Shown here: positions 1 to 8,856 of the stretch, piece by piece
Numbering within the stretch: the stretch's first letter is position 1
How the letters are laid out: each line of letters begins with the position of its first letter
Assembly: GCF_003026285.1 (NCBI RefSeq)
Contig: NZ_PYOD01000011.1
Coordinates: 1-64,000, forward strand
Source of the DNA: Photobacterium profundum
GTDB lineage: Bacteria > Pseudomonadota > Gammaproteobacteria > Enterobacterales > Vibrionaceae
DNA: 64,000 bases
Direction of reading: 5' to 3'
Program-made: the position numbers and the translations under genes
Notes under the pieces: model-generated
Told to the model about the DNA's origin: nothing
Database searches by the model: none
What the model saw: only the letters and a program-made list of their open reading frames with translations

Positions 1-192
1 CGTCATGATTGCTGTGGTCGTGGTCGTCATGATTGCTGTGGTCGTGGTCGTCATGATTGCTGTGGTCGTGGTCGTCATGATTGCTGTGGTCGTGGTCGTC
101 ATGATTGCTGTGGTCGTGGTCGTCATGGCTGCTGTGGTCGTGGTCGTCATGATTGCTGTGGTCGTGGTCATCATGATTGTTGTGGTCGTGGT
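1..192 (-). repeat. 24-bp tandem repeat coding a His/Asp-rich tract
   Basis: Eight consecutive 24-bp units fill positions 1-192 and the array probably continues beyond the left edge. Five units at 1-120 and the unit at 145-168 are identical; 121-144 and 169-192 carry a few substitutions. Read on the minus strand each unit codes an octapeptide such as HDHSNHDD or HDHSSHDD. The unit length is a multiple of three, so gain or loss of units keeps the reading frame. It probably forms a flexible zinc-binding loop in ZrgA. Confidence 0.95.
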
Positions 193-544
193 CATCATCG
201 TCACTCTGTTTGGAGAGAGATTGATTGACATAGCTATCCGTTAATTCGCAATTTGCATCGGAATTAATTTCAAAAAGAGACGCCGTTTCTTTCAGCGTTG
301 ACATTGCTTGCTGTATGGCTTGAGTTTGCTCTTGGGTTTGAGGGGCATGCTCGAATCCTACAATATCGGATCCTGGTGCTGTGATCTCTAAAAGAAGGTC
401 ATTACCATCTTGGGCAATATTGAGTTCTACTACACCATGGACATGAGCGTCGTGTTGACGAAAGCTATCATTAGCAAAAGCTGCAGTTGAAACTAAAGTA
501 CTAACGGCGATTGCACAGGCTGAAATGTTTGATGGAAAAGTCAT
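1..544 (-). CDS. zrgA: ZrgA-like zinc-uptake periplasmic protein (DUF2796), partial
   Basis: Likely the periplasmic zinc-binding component of the Vibrio Zrg zinc-uptake system. The frame is open from ATG at 544 to the window edge, so about 181 N-terminal residues are visible and the C-terminus is missing. Residues 1-24 form a signal peptide ending AAFA. A metal-site-like HDAHVHG motif follows at 31-37, as in DUF2796 proteins. From about residue 117 the protein becomes an Asp/His tract built of octapeptides of the type HDHSNHDD, coded by a 24-bp tandem repeat. A shine-dalgarno-like TAGGAAC precedes the ATG. It lies 39 bp downstream of the small Cys/His protein gene in the same direction, behind a Zur box at 898-920, so zinc-repressed expression is expected. 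The family assignment rests on motif and context recognition; the permease and ATPase genes would lie to the left of the window. Confidence 0.82.
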   Translation of the reverse strand, partial: MTFPSNISACAIAVSTLVSTAAFANDSFRQHDAHVHGVVELNIAQDGNDLLLEITAPGSDIVGFEHAPQTQEQTQAIQQAMSTLKETASLFEINSDANCELTDSYVNQSLSKQSDDDDHDHNNHDDHDHSNHDDHDHSSHDDHDHSNHDDHDHSNHDDHDHSNHDDHDHSNHDDHDHSNHD

Positions 545-583
545 TATGGTTCCTAAGTTTAAAATTAACGAGGTTATTTTTGA

Positions 584-895
584 TTAGGAATTCAACGGTG
601 GTGCTCTTGCCTGTTGAACTGTTGGCGTATAGAAGCCTTGCTGAGTAGGAAGGATGAGTGGCGAGATAGGAGGGGGATATTTCTCAATTAGACCATTAGT
701 TTCTGTCGGTGTCGCAATATGCGCGAGATGACAGGTATTACAATCTTGAATCTGATGCTCGGGGCTTAGTGCTTCTAATTTATGTAAAGCCGAAAGCGGT
801 CCAATCACTGAGATTAGGACAATCAATACACTTATTGTTGCACGCAAAAAGTAAAGGTATCGACGTTTAATCACGTATGAAATCGCCACGAACAA
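584..895 (-). CDS. Small membrane-anchored Cys/His protein upstream of zrgA
   Basis: A protein of up to 103 residues with one hydrophobic segment at about residues 17-37, followed by a likely periplasmic part holding H38, H47 and the cluster C52-N-T-C55-H56-L-A-H59. CxxCH is the form of a c-type haem site but also suits zinc or copper binding. The tail is Pro-rich (PPPISPLILP). It resembles the small DUF2607/DUF2946-type proteins found beside metal-uptake genes, a family guess only. The first codon is TTG at 895; GTG codons at residues 3 and 8 are alternatives and no good ribosome site distinguishes them. The Zur box ends only 3 bp upstream of the TTG, so the mRNA leader must be very short and a downstream start is quite possible. 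It is followed by zrgA after 39 bp, implying a shared zinc-controlled operon. Confidence 0.65.
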   Translation of the reverse strand: MFVAISYVIKRRYLYFLRATISVLIVLISVIGPLSALHKLEALSPEHQIQDCNTCHLAHIATPTETNGLIEKYPPPISPLILPTQQGFYTPTVQQARAPPLNS

Positions 896-897
896 AA

Positions 898-920
898 GTA
901 ATGTAATAATATAACATTAC
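898..920 (-). promoter_or_regulatory. Zur box (zinc-responsive operator)
   Basis: A 23-bp palindrome with left arm GTAATGTAATA and right arm TATAACATTAC around a central A; 10 of 11 arm positions pair. This fits the gammaproteobacterial Zur pattern rich in AATGTTATA/TATAACATT. It sits directly before the small Cys/His gene and zrgA on the minus strand and just beyond the 3' end of ytfJ, so it should repress the zinc-uptake operon when zinc is plentiful. AT-rich TATATT inside the box could be the -10 element. Confidence 0.85.
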
Positions 921-969
921 TTTCTGTGCTGTTCATGGCTTTGTTAAATAAAAGTGGAGTCGTGGGCAA

Positions 970-1524
970 TTATATATTTTCTTTCACTAACGTTATTGCT
1001 TGCTTCACTTCAGTTGATGTTAGCTTTCCTTCCTTAATAAACAAAACATTACCTTGTTTATCTAACACTATAATTGCAGAGCTTTCTTTCTGTAGATCCC
1101 AAGCAGACTGCACAGAGCCCGAAGCATCTAGCACCATCGATGACCATGAAAAATCTCGTTTGCTGTCTTCAGCTGATGACTTTACAAATCCACCAGTGCC
1201 CCACATAGAATCATCTTGGTTGATTATTGTGGTTGTTTGATAGTTTTCGTTAGGTAATTGAGCAACCTTTATTGCTTCAATAAATTCAGCGTTCATTTCT
1301 TTGGCTGCGCTGCGACCGGCTATTGCTTGAATCACACGTACCTTTCCGACTAGAGCTGAGTTATCCCATTCTTGATACGCGATGTTATCGTTGTTCAGTA
1401 TAATTTCACCTTTGTCTGTTACCGAGACGCTAGGTGTTTTTTGCCCTAATTGAATGTTATGTGCGCTTACCATTCCTGGTAATAAGGCGGCAGCTAATAG
1501 CGCAATCATTGGCTTCTTATTCAT
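970..1524 (-). CDS. ytfJ: YtfJ family periplasmic protein
   Basis: A 184-residue protein with a clear signal peptide (residues 1-21, ending GMVSA) and a thioredoxin-fold-like body typical of the YtfJ family. No CxxC redox pair is present in the mature part, so it is unlikely to act as a classical thiol oxidoreductase. Its biochemical role is not established. It is divergent from ytfK, matching the E. coli ytfJ/ytfK arrangement, which supports the assignment. The ATG at 1524 is followed by a basic MNKK signal start. The gene ends about 50 bp before the Zur box of the zinc operon in the same direction, so some read-through is possible, although the operator suggests an independent downstream promoter. 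Confidence 0.88.
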   Translation of the reverse strand: MNKKPMIALLAAALLPGMVSAHNIQLGQKTPSVSVTDKGEIILNNDNIAYQEWDNSALVGKVRVIQAIAGRSAAKEMNAEFIEAIKVAQLPNENYQTTTIINQDDSMWGTGGFVKSSAEDSKRDFSWSSMVLDASGSVQSAWDLQKESSAIIVLDKQGNVLFIKEGKLTSTEVKQAITLVKENI

Positions 1525-1827
1525 TGTATTAATTCCATTTTTGTTAGACGCACCATTATCTTAGTTAACTTATCGTGATCTGGTTAAACCAGTACGGAAT
1601 AATCGATCTTTATCACTAAAAGGTATGAATTCTATTCAAATAACGAAGGGCTGACACATGACAAACAACGTTTAGCTATTGTATCAACGAGTTTTTGCTT
1701 ATTGATATGCTTTGTTCGTCGCTGCCTCAAAAAGCAAACTGGCGAAAAAATTGCATATATCGTTATATTGATTGAAACAAAAGTGATGATTAAAGGTCTA
1801 CTATTATGATCATTAAGTGAGGGATTT
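1525..1827. promoter_or_regulatory. Divergent ytfJ/ytfK intergenic region with a FadR-like palindrome
   Basis: This 303-bp AT-rich gap holds the promoters of ytfJ (minus) and ytfK (plus). At 1580-1592 there is a perfect odd palindrome CTGGTTAAACCAG, which resembles the FadR operator core CTGGT-N3-ACCAG and lies 56 bp before the ytfJ start. No small ORF or RNA gene could be supported. Confidence 0.5.
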
Positions 1828-2040
1828 ATGCTTAGAATATTTAAGCAATACAGGCCGAATCAAATTGCCCGTTATGTGAAAAGCTACTTCCGAGGACGTT
1901 TATTCATTGTCGGTATTGGCGCTTTTGAGTTTGATTATGGTCGCTTATTACCGTCAACAAAACACGATTTGAAAGCATTGAGCACACTTTCAGAAGTAAA
2001 TCGTGAGATTCAGTGCTTGGCGTTAGAAAGCGCTATGTAG
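1828..2040 (+). CDS. ytfK: YtfK family small protein (DUF1107)
   Basis: A 70-residue protein resembling DUF1107 proteins such as E. coli YtfK (68 aa). In E. coli YtfK is reported to stimulate SpoT-dependent alarmone accumulation; whether that holds here is inference. The sequence is basic at the N-terminus (MLRIFKQYRPNQIARYVKSY) with a central GRLFIVGIGAFEFDYGR core. A GTGAGGG ribosome site sits 5-6 bp before the ATG. It is divergent from ytfJ and convergent with msrA, as in the E. coli chromosome. Its stop codon lies in the left arm of a hairpin at 2038-2064. Confidence 0.88.
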   Translation: MLRIFKQYRPNQIARYVKSYFRGRLFIVGIGAFEFDYGRLLPSTKHDLKALSTLSEVNREIQCLALESAM

Positions 2041-2064
2041 CCAGAGCTTATGGGTCTCTGGCTA
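2038..2064. terminator. Hairpin between convergent ytfK and msrA
   Basis: Perfect 9-bp stem TAGCCAGAG/CTCTGGCTA with a 9-nt loop; the first arm includes the ytfK stop codon. It lies between two convergent genes and probably ends both transcripts, but there is no strong T run on either side. Confidence 0.6.
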
Positions 2065-2084
2065 CATATATAGATTGCTTGTGC

Positions 2085-2720
2085 TTATAAAGGTATGAAA
2101 CACACCCCTGTACCGCCTAACCCACAATAGCCGTTAGGGTTTTTTGCTAGATATTGTTGATGATAATCTTCTGCAAAATAGAATGTACCAGCAGGCTCTA
2201 TTTCTGTTGTAATAAGGCTTTCTAATTGTTGTTGTTCAAGAGATTGTTGATAACATTGCCTGCTGTGCTGAGCATATGTGAGCTGGTTAGGTGTCGTTGT
2301 ATAAATAACTGAGCGATATTGAGTGCCAATATCATTACCTTGTTGCATACCTTGAGTTGGATTATGACTTTCCCAAAATAAAGTTAAAATCTGTTCTAAA
2401 GAGATAATTAAAGGATCATAAATAATCCTGACAACTTCTGAATGCCCTGTTTTACCTGAGCAAACTTCCTCATAGGTAGGGTTAGGAGTGAAACCACCAC
2501 TATAACCAACAGCAGTACTATAGATGCCTGGTTGATTCCAAAATAAGCGTTCAGCTCCCCAGAAACAGCCCATGCCGATGATGATTTCGCTGTAATTATT
2601 AGGCTTCTCATCATTTAATATCGTACCATTCACTGCATGTGGCAATGATGGGGTAATGGATGTTGCTCGCCCAATTAAAGCTGTTTCAGGTGCGATTAAA
2701 TTATGTTTGTTTGATGACAT
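2085..2720 (-). CDS. msrA: Peptide methionine sulfoxide reductase MsrA
   Basis: Reduces the S epimer of methionine sulfoxide in proteins back to methionine in the cytoplasm, with thioredoxin as reductant. The 211-residue length matches the E. coli enzyme (212). The catalytic GCFWG motif is present with Cys52, and the recycling cysteines C199 and C207 are present near the C-terminus ([11 protein letters not shown]). The N-terminal extension of about 45 residues before the catalytic domain is typical of the enterobacterial form. It is divergent from tamA across about 170 bp, the same arrangement as in E. coli, and convergent with ytfK. Confidence 0.96.
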   Translation of the reverse strand: MSSNKHNLIAPETALIGRATSITPSLPHAVNGTILNDEKPNNYSEIIIGMGCFWGAERLFWNQPGIYSTAVGYSGGFTPNPTYEEVCSGKTGHSEVVRIIYDPLIISLEQILTLFWESHNPTQGMQQGNDIGTQYRSVIYTTTPNQLTYAQHSRQCYQQSLEQQQLESLITTEIEPAGTFYFAEDYHQQYLAKNPNGYCGLGGTGVCFIPL

Positions 2721-2888
2721 TGTTATATCCTTTTTACACTGCCTTTTAGATAGAAAATAGAGGATTGTTTACCAACAATCAATATTCAATGCTTTTCAGG
2801 GATGAGAGATTGGCTATGGTCTTTTGTTTTGTCACAATAATTTCGGCATCTGATTGAGATGAAACTTTACCAATGAAGCTAAATAATA

Positions 2889-4625
2889 ATGAATGATGTT
2901 TTAAAACGGTTTGGTTTGACCGTTGTTGCAATGGTTTTAGCTACACCAGTGTTCGCAAATACGTCGCTAACCATTAAAGGATTAAAAGGGAATCTTCAGG
3001 ATAATGTGGATGCTTATGTATCGGCGATCCCTAAAGATGACTACAGTACAACGCTGCGTTTTCAAGAGCAATTGGAAGATGAAATTGAAAAAGCATTAAA
3101 AGCGTTAGGTTACTATCAACCGATTTTTAGCTATGAGATTAAAGACGACGATAAGAAGTCATCCATTATCGTTACGGTTGAACAAGGGCCTATAACACGT
3201 ATTGCGAAAAGTCATATTGTACTTTCAGGTATGGCAGAAAGTGATCCTGATTTTATTGCATTGGTAAAAGGTAGCGGCTTAGGGTTAGGCGAATCGCTGA
3301 ATCACGGTAAATATGAATCCCTTAAATCATCGCTTTCAAGTTTAGCTTTGCGTAAAGGTTACTTCGATGCATCTTTAACTAAGAGTGTTATGGAAGTGGC
3401 TCCCTCTCGTAATGAGGCTTTTATTTCAATCGAATTTTCCAGTGGACGACGGTATAACTTTGGTGACACGACGTTTACTGGTAGCCAAATTGATGAAGAT
3501 CGATTGCAATCGTTGATCCCATTTGAAAAAGATGACCCGTATTTAGCATCTAAATTGGGTGAATTTAATCAGCGTTTATCCACTGTCGGTTGGTTTTCTT
3601 CGATTTTTGTTGGTGGAGATGTACAGCATTTAGATGATGGAGCGGTGCCTATCGCTGTAAATTTAGCCCCTCAAGTACGTAATCAAATTGAAACGGGTAT
3701 TGGTTACTCAACAGATGTCGGTACACGTTTAAAGCTTAACTGGAAGAAGCCTTGGCTAAATAGTGCTGGGCATAGTTTGAGTATTAAAACTGAACTATCA
3801 AAGGTGCAGCCTAAAATTGAGGCGGCGTATAAAATTCCACTTGATGATGTACTAAATGATTATTATCAGATCATTGGCGGTATTCGTTATGTTGATAACC
3901 ATGATACAAAAAGTACAGAGTATAACATTGGTCTTGAAAGGCATTGGCGGCTTGAATCGGATTGGAAGCGTGTCGCTTCCTTGCGTTGGTTATACGAAGA
4001 CTATAAGCAAGGGGTGGACGATAAAGGGAATGGTGAAAAAGGTATTCTGAGCATGATCATTCCAGGTATTACTTACAGCAAGACCCGCGCGAGAGGTGGT
4101 GCAATGCCAACGTGGGGCGATAAGCAACTAATATCGATTGAGTATGCTGATCCTGCTTTAGGTTCTGATACGCGTTTAGCCAGATTTCGTGGACGTAGTG
4201 CTTGGATTCGCAGTGCTGGTGAAAATCATCGAGGTATCTTACGCCTTGATGGCGGTGCTGTTATAGCGGAGAGCATTGAAGATGTACCACCGTCCATGCG
4301 TTTCTTTGCTGGTGGTGATAACAGTATTCGCGGGTATGGTTATGAATCTATAGCTCCGCGAAATGATGGTGGTCTGTTAGTCGGTGGGCAATACATGGCA
4401 ACCTCAACGCTAGAGTATCAATACCGCGTTTATGGGGATTGGTGGGGGGCTGTATTCTACGATTATGGTTCGGCATGGATCAGTAACCCTGAATGGTATC
4501 GTGGTACAGGTGTGGGTGTACGTTGGGCGTCCCCTGTGGGTCCTATTCGTCTTGATTTTGCTTGGGGGCTTGAGAAAGAAAAAGACAAGTTCCAGCTCCA
4601 CTTTACTCTGGGACCTGAATTATGA
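2889..4625 (+). CDS. tamA: Outer-membrane translocation/assembly protein TamA
   Basis: An Omp85-family protein of 578 residues that, with TamB, supports assembly of outer-membrane proteins and/or lipid transport to the outer membrane. Residues 1-23 are a signal peptide (ending PVFA). The periplasmic POTRA region covers roughly 24-265, and the rest is a 16-strand-type beta-barrel. The conserved barrel-loop motif IRGYGYES lies at about residue 479. The C-terminus ends in an amphipathic strand (KFQLHFTLGPEL) typical of barrel proteins. Its stop overlaps the tamB start by 4 bp (ATGA), so the two are translationally coupled. It is divergent from msrA. Length and neighbours match E. coli ytfM/tamA. 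Confidence 0.95.
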   Translation: MNDVLKRFGLTVVAMVLATPVFANTSLTIKGLKGNLQDNVDAYVSAIPKDDYSTTLRFQEQLEDEIEKALKALGYYQPIFSYEIKDDDKKSSIIVTVEQGPITRIAKSHIVLSGMAESDPDFIALVKGSGLGLGESLNHGKYESLKSSLSSLALRKGYFDASLTKSVMEVAPSRNEAFISIEFSSGRRYNFGDTTFTGSQIDEDRLQSLIPFEKDDPYLASKLGEFNQRLSTVGWFSSIFVGGDVQHLDDGAVPIAVNLAPQVRNQIETGIGYSTDVGTRLKLNWKKPWLNSAGHSLSIKTELSKVQPKIEAAYKIPLDDVLNDYYQIIGGIRYVDNHDTKSTEYNIGLERHWRLESDWKRVASLRWLYEDYKQGVDDKGNGEKGILSMIIPGITYSKTRARGGAMPTWGDKQLISIEYADPALGSDTRLARFRGRSAWIRSAGENHRGILRLDGGAVIAESIEDVPPSMRFFAGGDNSIRGYGYESIAPRNDGGLLVGGQYMATSTLEYQYRVYGDWWGAVFYDYGSAWISNPEWYRGTGVGVRWASPVGPIRLDFAWGLEKEKDKFQLHFTLGPEL

Positions 4626-7600
4626 TCTGGCTGAAGCGCGTATCATTAGGATTATTAGCTTTTATTCTCTTACTTATTATTGCTATAGCATCCCTACTTT
4701 ATACTCCTGCGGGTGTGAAAATAGCGGTATGGGGGGCAATGAAAGTGTTACCTGCATTATCTGTTGAAAGTAGCAGTGGGGCGTTACTTAAGGGGTTTCA
4801 GTTAAATAAAATTCAATACAAAGACGACATCGTCGACCTGTCGGCTGATAACGTGAATTTGACGTTAGATGATAGTTGCCTACTAATACCTGAAATTTGT
4901 GTGACAGATTTAGGGCTAACAGGTGTACGTTTTTCGATGCCAGAACTGCCTGCTTCTCAGCCAGACACTGATATTGAACCTGAAACCGATCCAATTACTG
5001 AAATAGTAATGCCATTACCGATCCGTATTGATCGAGTTCGACTTGATGATATTAAATTCGATATTCTCGGCAATAAAGTTGCTTGGGAGCAATTTTCAAC
5101 TGCTGCTGAGCTTGAAGGTAGCCATGTCATCTTGAAGCCAACAGACTGGCAAGGGATAGATCTCACTTTAGCATCACCATCTGAAGCTGAAGGTAGCGAG
5201 CCAGAAAAAAGTGTTACAGATTCACCCTCTCAGCCAATTGTATTGCCGGAAGTCGTACTACCAATGTCTTTTGATATTGAGCGTTTTACAATAAAAGACT
5301 TCAAACTCAATGGTGATACCCCACAAGCCGTTAATTTGTTGGAATTGGTAGCAACCGCTAAGGGCAGTGATATTGATGTAAGTAAGCTTGCGTTAGTTGT
5401 GCCTCAAGCAAAGCTAGATGCAACCGCAAATGTCTCGTTAACAGGCGATTATCCATTATTGCTTGATGCTGTAACCGATATAGCATTGGAGCCTTTACAA
5501 GGGCATAACCTTACTCTTAAAGCATCTGGATCATTAGCTAAACTGGCATTAAATGCCAGCTTAAAAGGCACTATTGATGCAATTGTTGCTGGCAATTTAT
5601 CACCATTAGACTCTAAATTACCGTTTGATTTGAAAGTGTCGAGTAAGCACATTCAATGGCCGATTGATACTAAAGCTGAGTTTGACGTAGAAAATACCAC
5701 GCTCAATGCGAAAGGTAGTTTGGATGGCTTTACATTTAATGTGAAAAGTAAAATCGATGGGGATCCAATGCCTGCGGTTGCTGTAAACCTTCAAGGTGAC
5801 GGTGACTTAAATAAGGTGGCATTGAAAAGCCTGAAGGTCGATACGCTAGGTGGTTCGATTACGGGCAATGCAAATGCAAGTTGGAAAGATGCTGTCAAAT
5901 GGCAAGGTCAATTAGATTTTAGCCATATTCAACCTGGTATTGAATGGCCAGATGCTCAGGGTGACTTGAGTGGGACTTTTCGCACCTCGGGTGGTTTAAC
6001 TAAACAAGGTGGTTGGTTTGTTTCCCTACCTGAGTTAGCCATTGATGGTGTCGTTATGGATCAATCTTTTACTTTAAACGGTCAGCTTGATGCCAATGAC
6101 AGAAGTGGCAAGGGCAATGTTCAGTTAGAAACCGATGGGCTGAATTTAAAGCATGGACCAAATGGCTTAACGGCAAAAGGTAAGTTAACCAAAGAGTGGG
6201 CGATGTCGGCACAAATAGATGCGCCAGATTTAGCACAATCATTACCAGGGCTTCGTGGTCGAGTGCAAGGTAAGGTTAATTTATCTGGAAAGATGGCAGA
6301 ACCTAAAATTGATTTAGCTTTAAGCGGAAATACACTAGGTTGGCAAGAACAAGCGGCTTTAGAGTCTTTTGAATTGGCTGGTGAAGTGACTCCCGTTCCC
6401 CAATTAAAAGCGGATATTCGTTTAAATGCCAAAAATGGAACATTTGATACTTTTAAGCTCAATGATTTAAATCTTACATTTCGGGGAACGGAGGATGAGC
6501 ATAAGCTGTTGCTTGATTTAAATGCTGATCCTGTAAGTGCTGATTTAGCATTAACCGGTAAGCTTGATCGTAGTACTGGTTGGCAAGGACTGCTCAATCA
6601 AGCCAAAATCGAGACGCCTGTAGGCCCTTGGAAACTGAATAAGCCAACAGCCTTGGGGTATAATTTAAAAACAGCATTAGCAAATGTTGCCGCACATTGT
6701 TGGCAGCAAGATAAATCATCATTGTGCTTAGTTGAAAACCTAGAGGCAGGCGCTTCTGGTCATGCAAAAGTCGCAGTTAATGATTTTGATTTTGATTTAA
6801 TAAAGCCATTTATACCAGAAGAAACAACGTTAACAGGTAAAGTGGGTGCTAACTTAGAAGCAACATGGGCCCCCAAATCATCACCTTATATAAAGGCTCA
6901 AATTAAGCTCCCTTCTGGCTCTGTTTTACAACAAATTGCTCGTGATGAAGATCCTCTTATTGTTGGGTGGGATAGCGTTTCATTAAATGCTGAAGTTAAA
7001 AATGATGTACTGAATGCGGATTGGTTAGTCGCTGTAAAAAATAACGGTGATTTAAGTGGTAAAGCAACGGTTACACAGCTCACAAGTGATCAACAGCTAA
7101 ATGCGAACGTTAAGATAGATCGTTTTACGCTTGATTTTCTTGAGCCTGTAATTAAGGATTATCATAAATTTGGTGGGCAGGTTGATACAGACTTAACGGT
7201 CACCGGTCCCATAAAACACCCTGCAATTAATGGTCTATTTAAGGTTACACGAGTAACGGCGACAGGGCGAAAAGTCCCTTTAGATGTTACCAATGCCGAT
7301 ATAACAGCATCGTTTGCTGGGTATAACGCCACCTTACAGGGTAATGTGCAAACACCTGATGGTAAGTTGCTTATCCGAGGTTCGGGTGATTGGCAAGATA
7401 TGGCGGCCTGGAAAACGGAATTACATGTCAATGGTAAGGAACTTCAAGTGAGTGTTCCTCCCATGGTCGCATTAAAAGTATCGCCAGATTTGATGATTTC
7501 AGCATCGCCTCGACGCGCTGAAATTACCGGTAATGTAGGTATTCCTTGGGGACGTATTAATGTTAAGCAATTACCACAGTCAGCTGTTTCAGTGTCTGAT

Positions 7601-8377
7601 GATGAAATCATTCTTGGCGATAACCTTAAACCAGTGAAAAATGAAGAAAGCATTCCCTTTGATATTAAAACCAATGTTTTAGTGAAGATCGGTGATGATG
7701 TGAAATTGTCTGCTTTTGGACTTAAAGCGGGCCTTATTGGTAAGCTGAGCGTTAGACAAGCAGGTAAAGGCCCACTGATTTATGGTGAGGTAAATATCAC
7801 TAAAGGGTCGTCTTATCGTTCTTTTGGTCAAGAGTTAGTGATTCGTAAAGGGCAAATACTATTTAATGGTCCTGCTGATCAACCTTATCTATCTATTGAA
7901 GCCATTCGTGACCCCGATAATATTGAAGATGATGTTATTGCTGGCCTTCGAGTAACGGGTCCAGCAGATGCACCTAAAGTTGATATTTTCTCAGACCCAG
8001 CAATGCCTCAACAAAATGCGTTGTCATATATCCTTCAAGGTAAAGATATCGATAGTGAAGGTGGAGACAATAATAATGCCATGACAACCGCTTTGATTGG
8101 CATGGGGTTAGCGCAAAGTGGTCAGCTGGTGGGTGATGTAGGCAAAGCGGTAGGGGTTCAAGATCTGAGTGTCTCGACGGCAGGATCCGGTGATGATTCA
8201 CAAGTCACTATTGGGGGGTATATTGCTCCTGGTCTTCAAGTGAAATACGGTGTCGGGATCTTTGATTCTATTGGTGAATTTACCGTTCGTTATCGTTTAA
8301 TGACTGATCTATACGTTGAAGCAGTATCGGGACTCGACAGCGCTGTCGATCTATTATATCAATTTGAATTTAATTAA
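4622..8377 (+). CDS. tamB: Inner-membrane-anchored translocation protein TamB
   Basis: A 1251-residue AsmA-like protein that spans the periplasm and partners TamA; E. coli TamB has 1259 residues. One N-terminal transmembrane anchor is visible (about residues 6-28). The body consists of repetitive amphipathic beta-strands forming a long hydrophobic groove, now thought to carry phospholipids outward. The conserved C-terminal DUF490/TamB domain occupies the last few hundred residues and ends VDLLYQFEFN, a strand-like tail that docks to TamA. Start ATG at 4622 overlaps the tamA stop. A short acidic/Pro-rich stretch (residues about 116-125, EPETDP) is variable linker. Only 5-35 bp separate it from ytfP, so tamA-tamB-ytfP is one operon. 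Confidence 0.95.
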   Translation: MIWLKRVSLGLLAFILLLIIAIASLLYTPAGVKIAVWGAMKVLPALSVESSSGALLKGFQLNKIQYKDDIVDLSADNVNLTLDDSCLLIPEICVTDLGLTGVRFSMPELPASQPDTDIEPETDPITEIVMPLPIRIDRVRLDDIKFDILGNKVAWEQFSTAAELEGSHVILKPTDWQGIDLTLASPSEAEGSEPEKSVTDSPSQPIVLPEVVLPMSFDIERFTIKDFKLNGDTPQAVNLLELVATAKGSDIDVSKLALVVPQAKLDATANVSLTGDYPLLLDAVTDIALEPLQGHNLTLKASGSLAKLALNASLKGTIDAIVAGNLSPLDSKLPFDLKVSSKHIQWPIDTKAEFDVENTTLNAKGSLDGFTFNVKSKIDGDPMPAVAVNLQGDGDLNKVALKSLKVDTLGGSITGNANASWKDAVKWQGQLDFSHIQPGIEWPDAQGDLSGTFRTSGGLTKQGGWFVSLPELAIDGVVMDQSFTLNGQLDANDRSGKGNVQLETDGLNLKHGPNGLTAKGKLTKEWAMSAQIDAPDLAQSLPGLRGRVQGKVNLSGKMAEPKIDLALSGNTLGWQEQAALESFELAGEVTPVPQLKADIRLNAKNGTFDTFKLNDLNLTFRGTEDEHKLLLDLNADPVSADLALTGKLDRSTGWQGLLNQAKIETPVGPWKLNKPTALGYNLKTALANVAAHCWQQDKSSLCLVENLEAGASGHAKVAVNDFDFDLIKPFIPEETTLTGKVGANLEATWAPKSSPYIKAQIKLPSGSVLQQIARDEDPLIVGWDSVSLNAEVKNDVLNADWLVAVKNNGDLSGKATVTQLTSDQQLNANVKIDRFTLDFLEPVIKDYHKFGGQVDTDLTVTGPIKHPAINGLFKVTRVTATGRKVPLDVTNADITASFAGYNATLQGNVQTPDGKLLIRGSGDWQDMAAWKTELHVNGKELQVSVPPMVALKVSPDLMISASPRRAEITGNVGIPWGRINVKQLPQSAVSVSDDEIILGDNLKPVKNEESIPFDIKTNVLVKIGDDVKLSAFGLKAGLIGKLSVRQAGKGPLIYGEVNITKGSSYRSFGQELVIRKGQILFNGPADQPYLSIEAIRDPDNIEDDVIAGLRVTGPADAPKVDIFSDPAMPQQNALSYILQGKDIDSEGGDNNNAMTTALIGMGLAQSGQLVGDVGKAVGVQDLSVSTAGSGDDSQVTIGGYIAPGLQVKYGVGIFDSIGEFTVRYRLMTDLYVEAVSGLDSAVDLLYQFEFN

Positions 8378-8412
8378 TAGTATTGGCTAATGTAACGGAT
8401 GTGGTAAAGGTT

Positions 8413-8781
8413 ATGTCGTGTAAAGTTCTGGTTTATGGCACGTTAAGAGCGGGTCAAAGTAATCATCATTGGTTGAAAACAGCGGATTTTCTTGGTGCCT
8501 GTAAACTAGATAGTGGATATGCCCTTTATGATTTAGGGCTATATCCGGCTTTACTTGAAAATCATGACTGCACCTTACCTTTATATGGCGAGGTGTATAA
8601 AGTTGATAATTTGACGTTACAAGCACTGGATCGTTTAGAGGGATATCCGACGTTATACGAGCGGCACCTCGTATCGACGGTATGGGGTGAAGCATGGGTA
8701 TATACATACCAATTATCTATTCAAGGTCGCCCACAGATAATGACGGGTGATTGGAATGTGTATGTAAAGCACCGTCAGTAA
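8413..8781 (+). CDS. ytfP: YtfP-like gamma-glutamylcyclotransferase family protein
   Basis: A roughly 122-residue GGCT-fold protein with the N-terminal VYGTLRAGQSNHHWL signature of the YtfP branch and a conserved acidic residue in the LDRLEGYP motif, which in active relatives is catalytic. Substrate is unknown; gamma-glutamyl-amine or peptide cyclotransfer is the family activity. The frame is open from a TTG at 8383, but ATG at 8413 gives the typical family start, with an AAAGG stretch just before it; GTG at 8401 is another alternative. It is the third gene of the tamA-tamB-ytfP operon, an order shared with E. coli. Confidence 0.88.
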   Translation: MSCKVLVYGTLRAGQSNHHWLKTADFLGACKLDSGYALYDLGLYPALLENHDCTLPLYGEVYKVDNLTLQALDRLEGYPTLYERHLVSTVWGEAWVYTYQLSIQGRPQIMTGDWNVYVKHRQ

Positions 8782-8823
8782 AATTGTACAGAATTAACGG
8801 ATAAATAATCAGTAATTTAAAGT

Positions 8824-8856
8824 CATGATAGCGTTAGTTATCGTGCCTTATTTTTT
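8824..8856. terminator. Hairpin between convergent ytfP and rhodanese gene
   Basis: Stem CATGATA/TATCGTG (one G-T pair) with an 8-nt loop, followed on the plus strand by a T-rich run that enters the end of the rhodanese gene. Probably terminates the tamAB-ytfP operon and perhaps the opposing transcript. Confidence 0.5.

Noticed and set aside
1-192. Possible CRISPR array
   Set aside because: Units are contiguous without spacers and stay in frame with a coding sequence.
5-244. Plus-strand open frame of Val/Met repeats
   Set aside because: It is the opposite strand of the zrgA His/Asp repeat; low complexity and no independent support.
926-1240. Plus-strand frame opposite ytfJ
   Set aside because: Lies wholly antisense to a gene with signal peptide and family match; no ribosome site.
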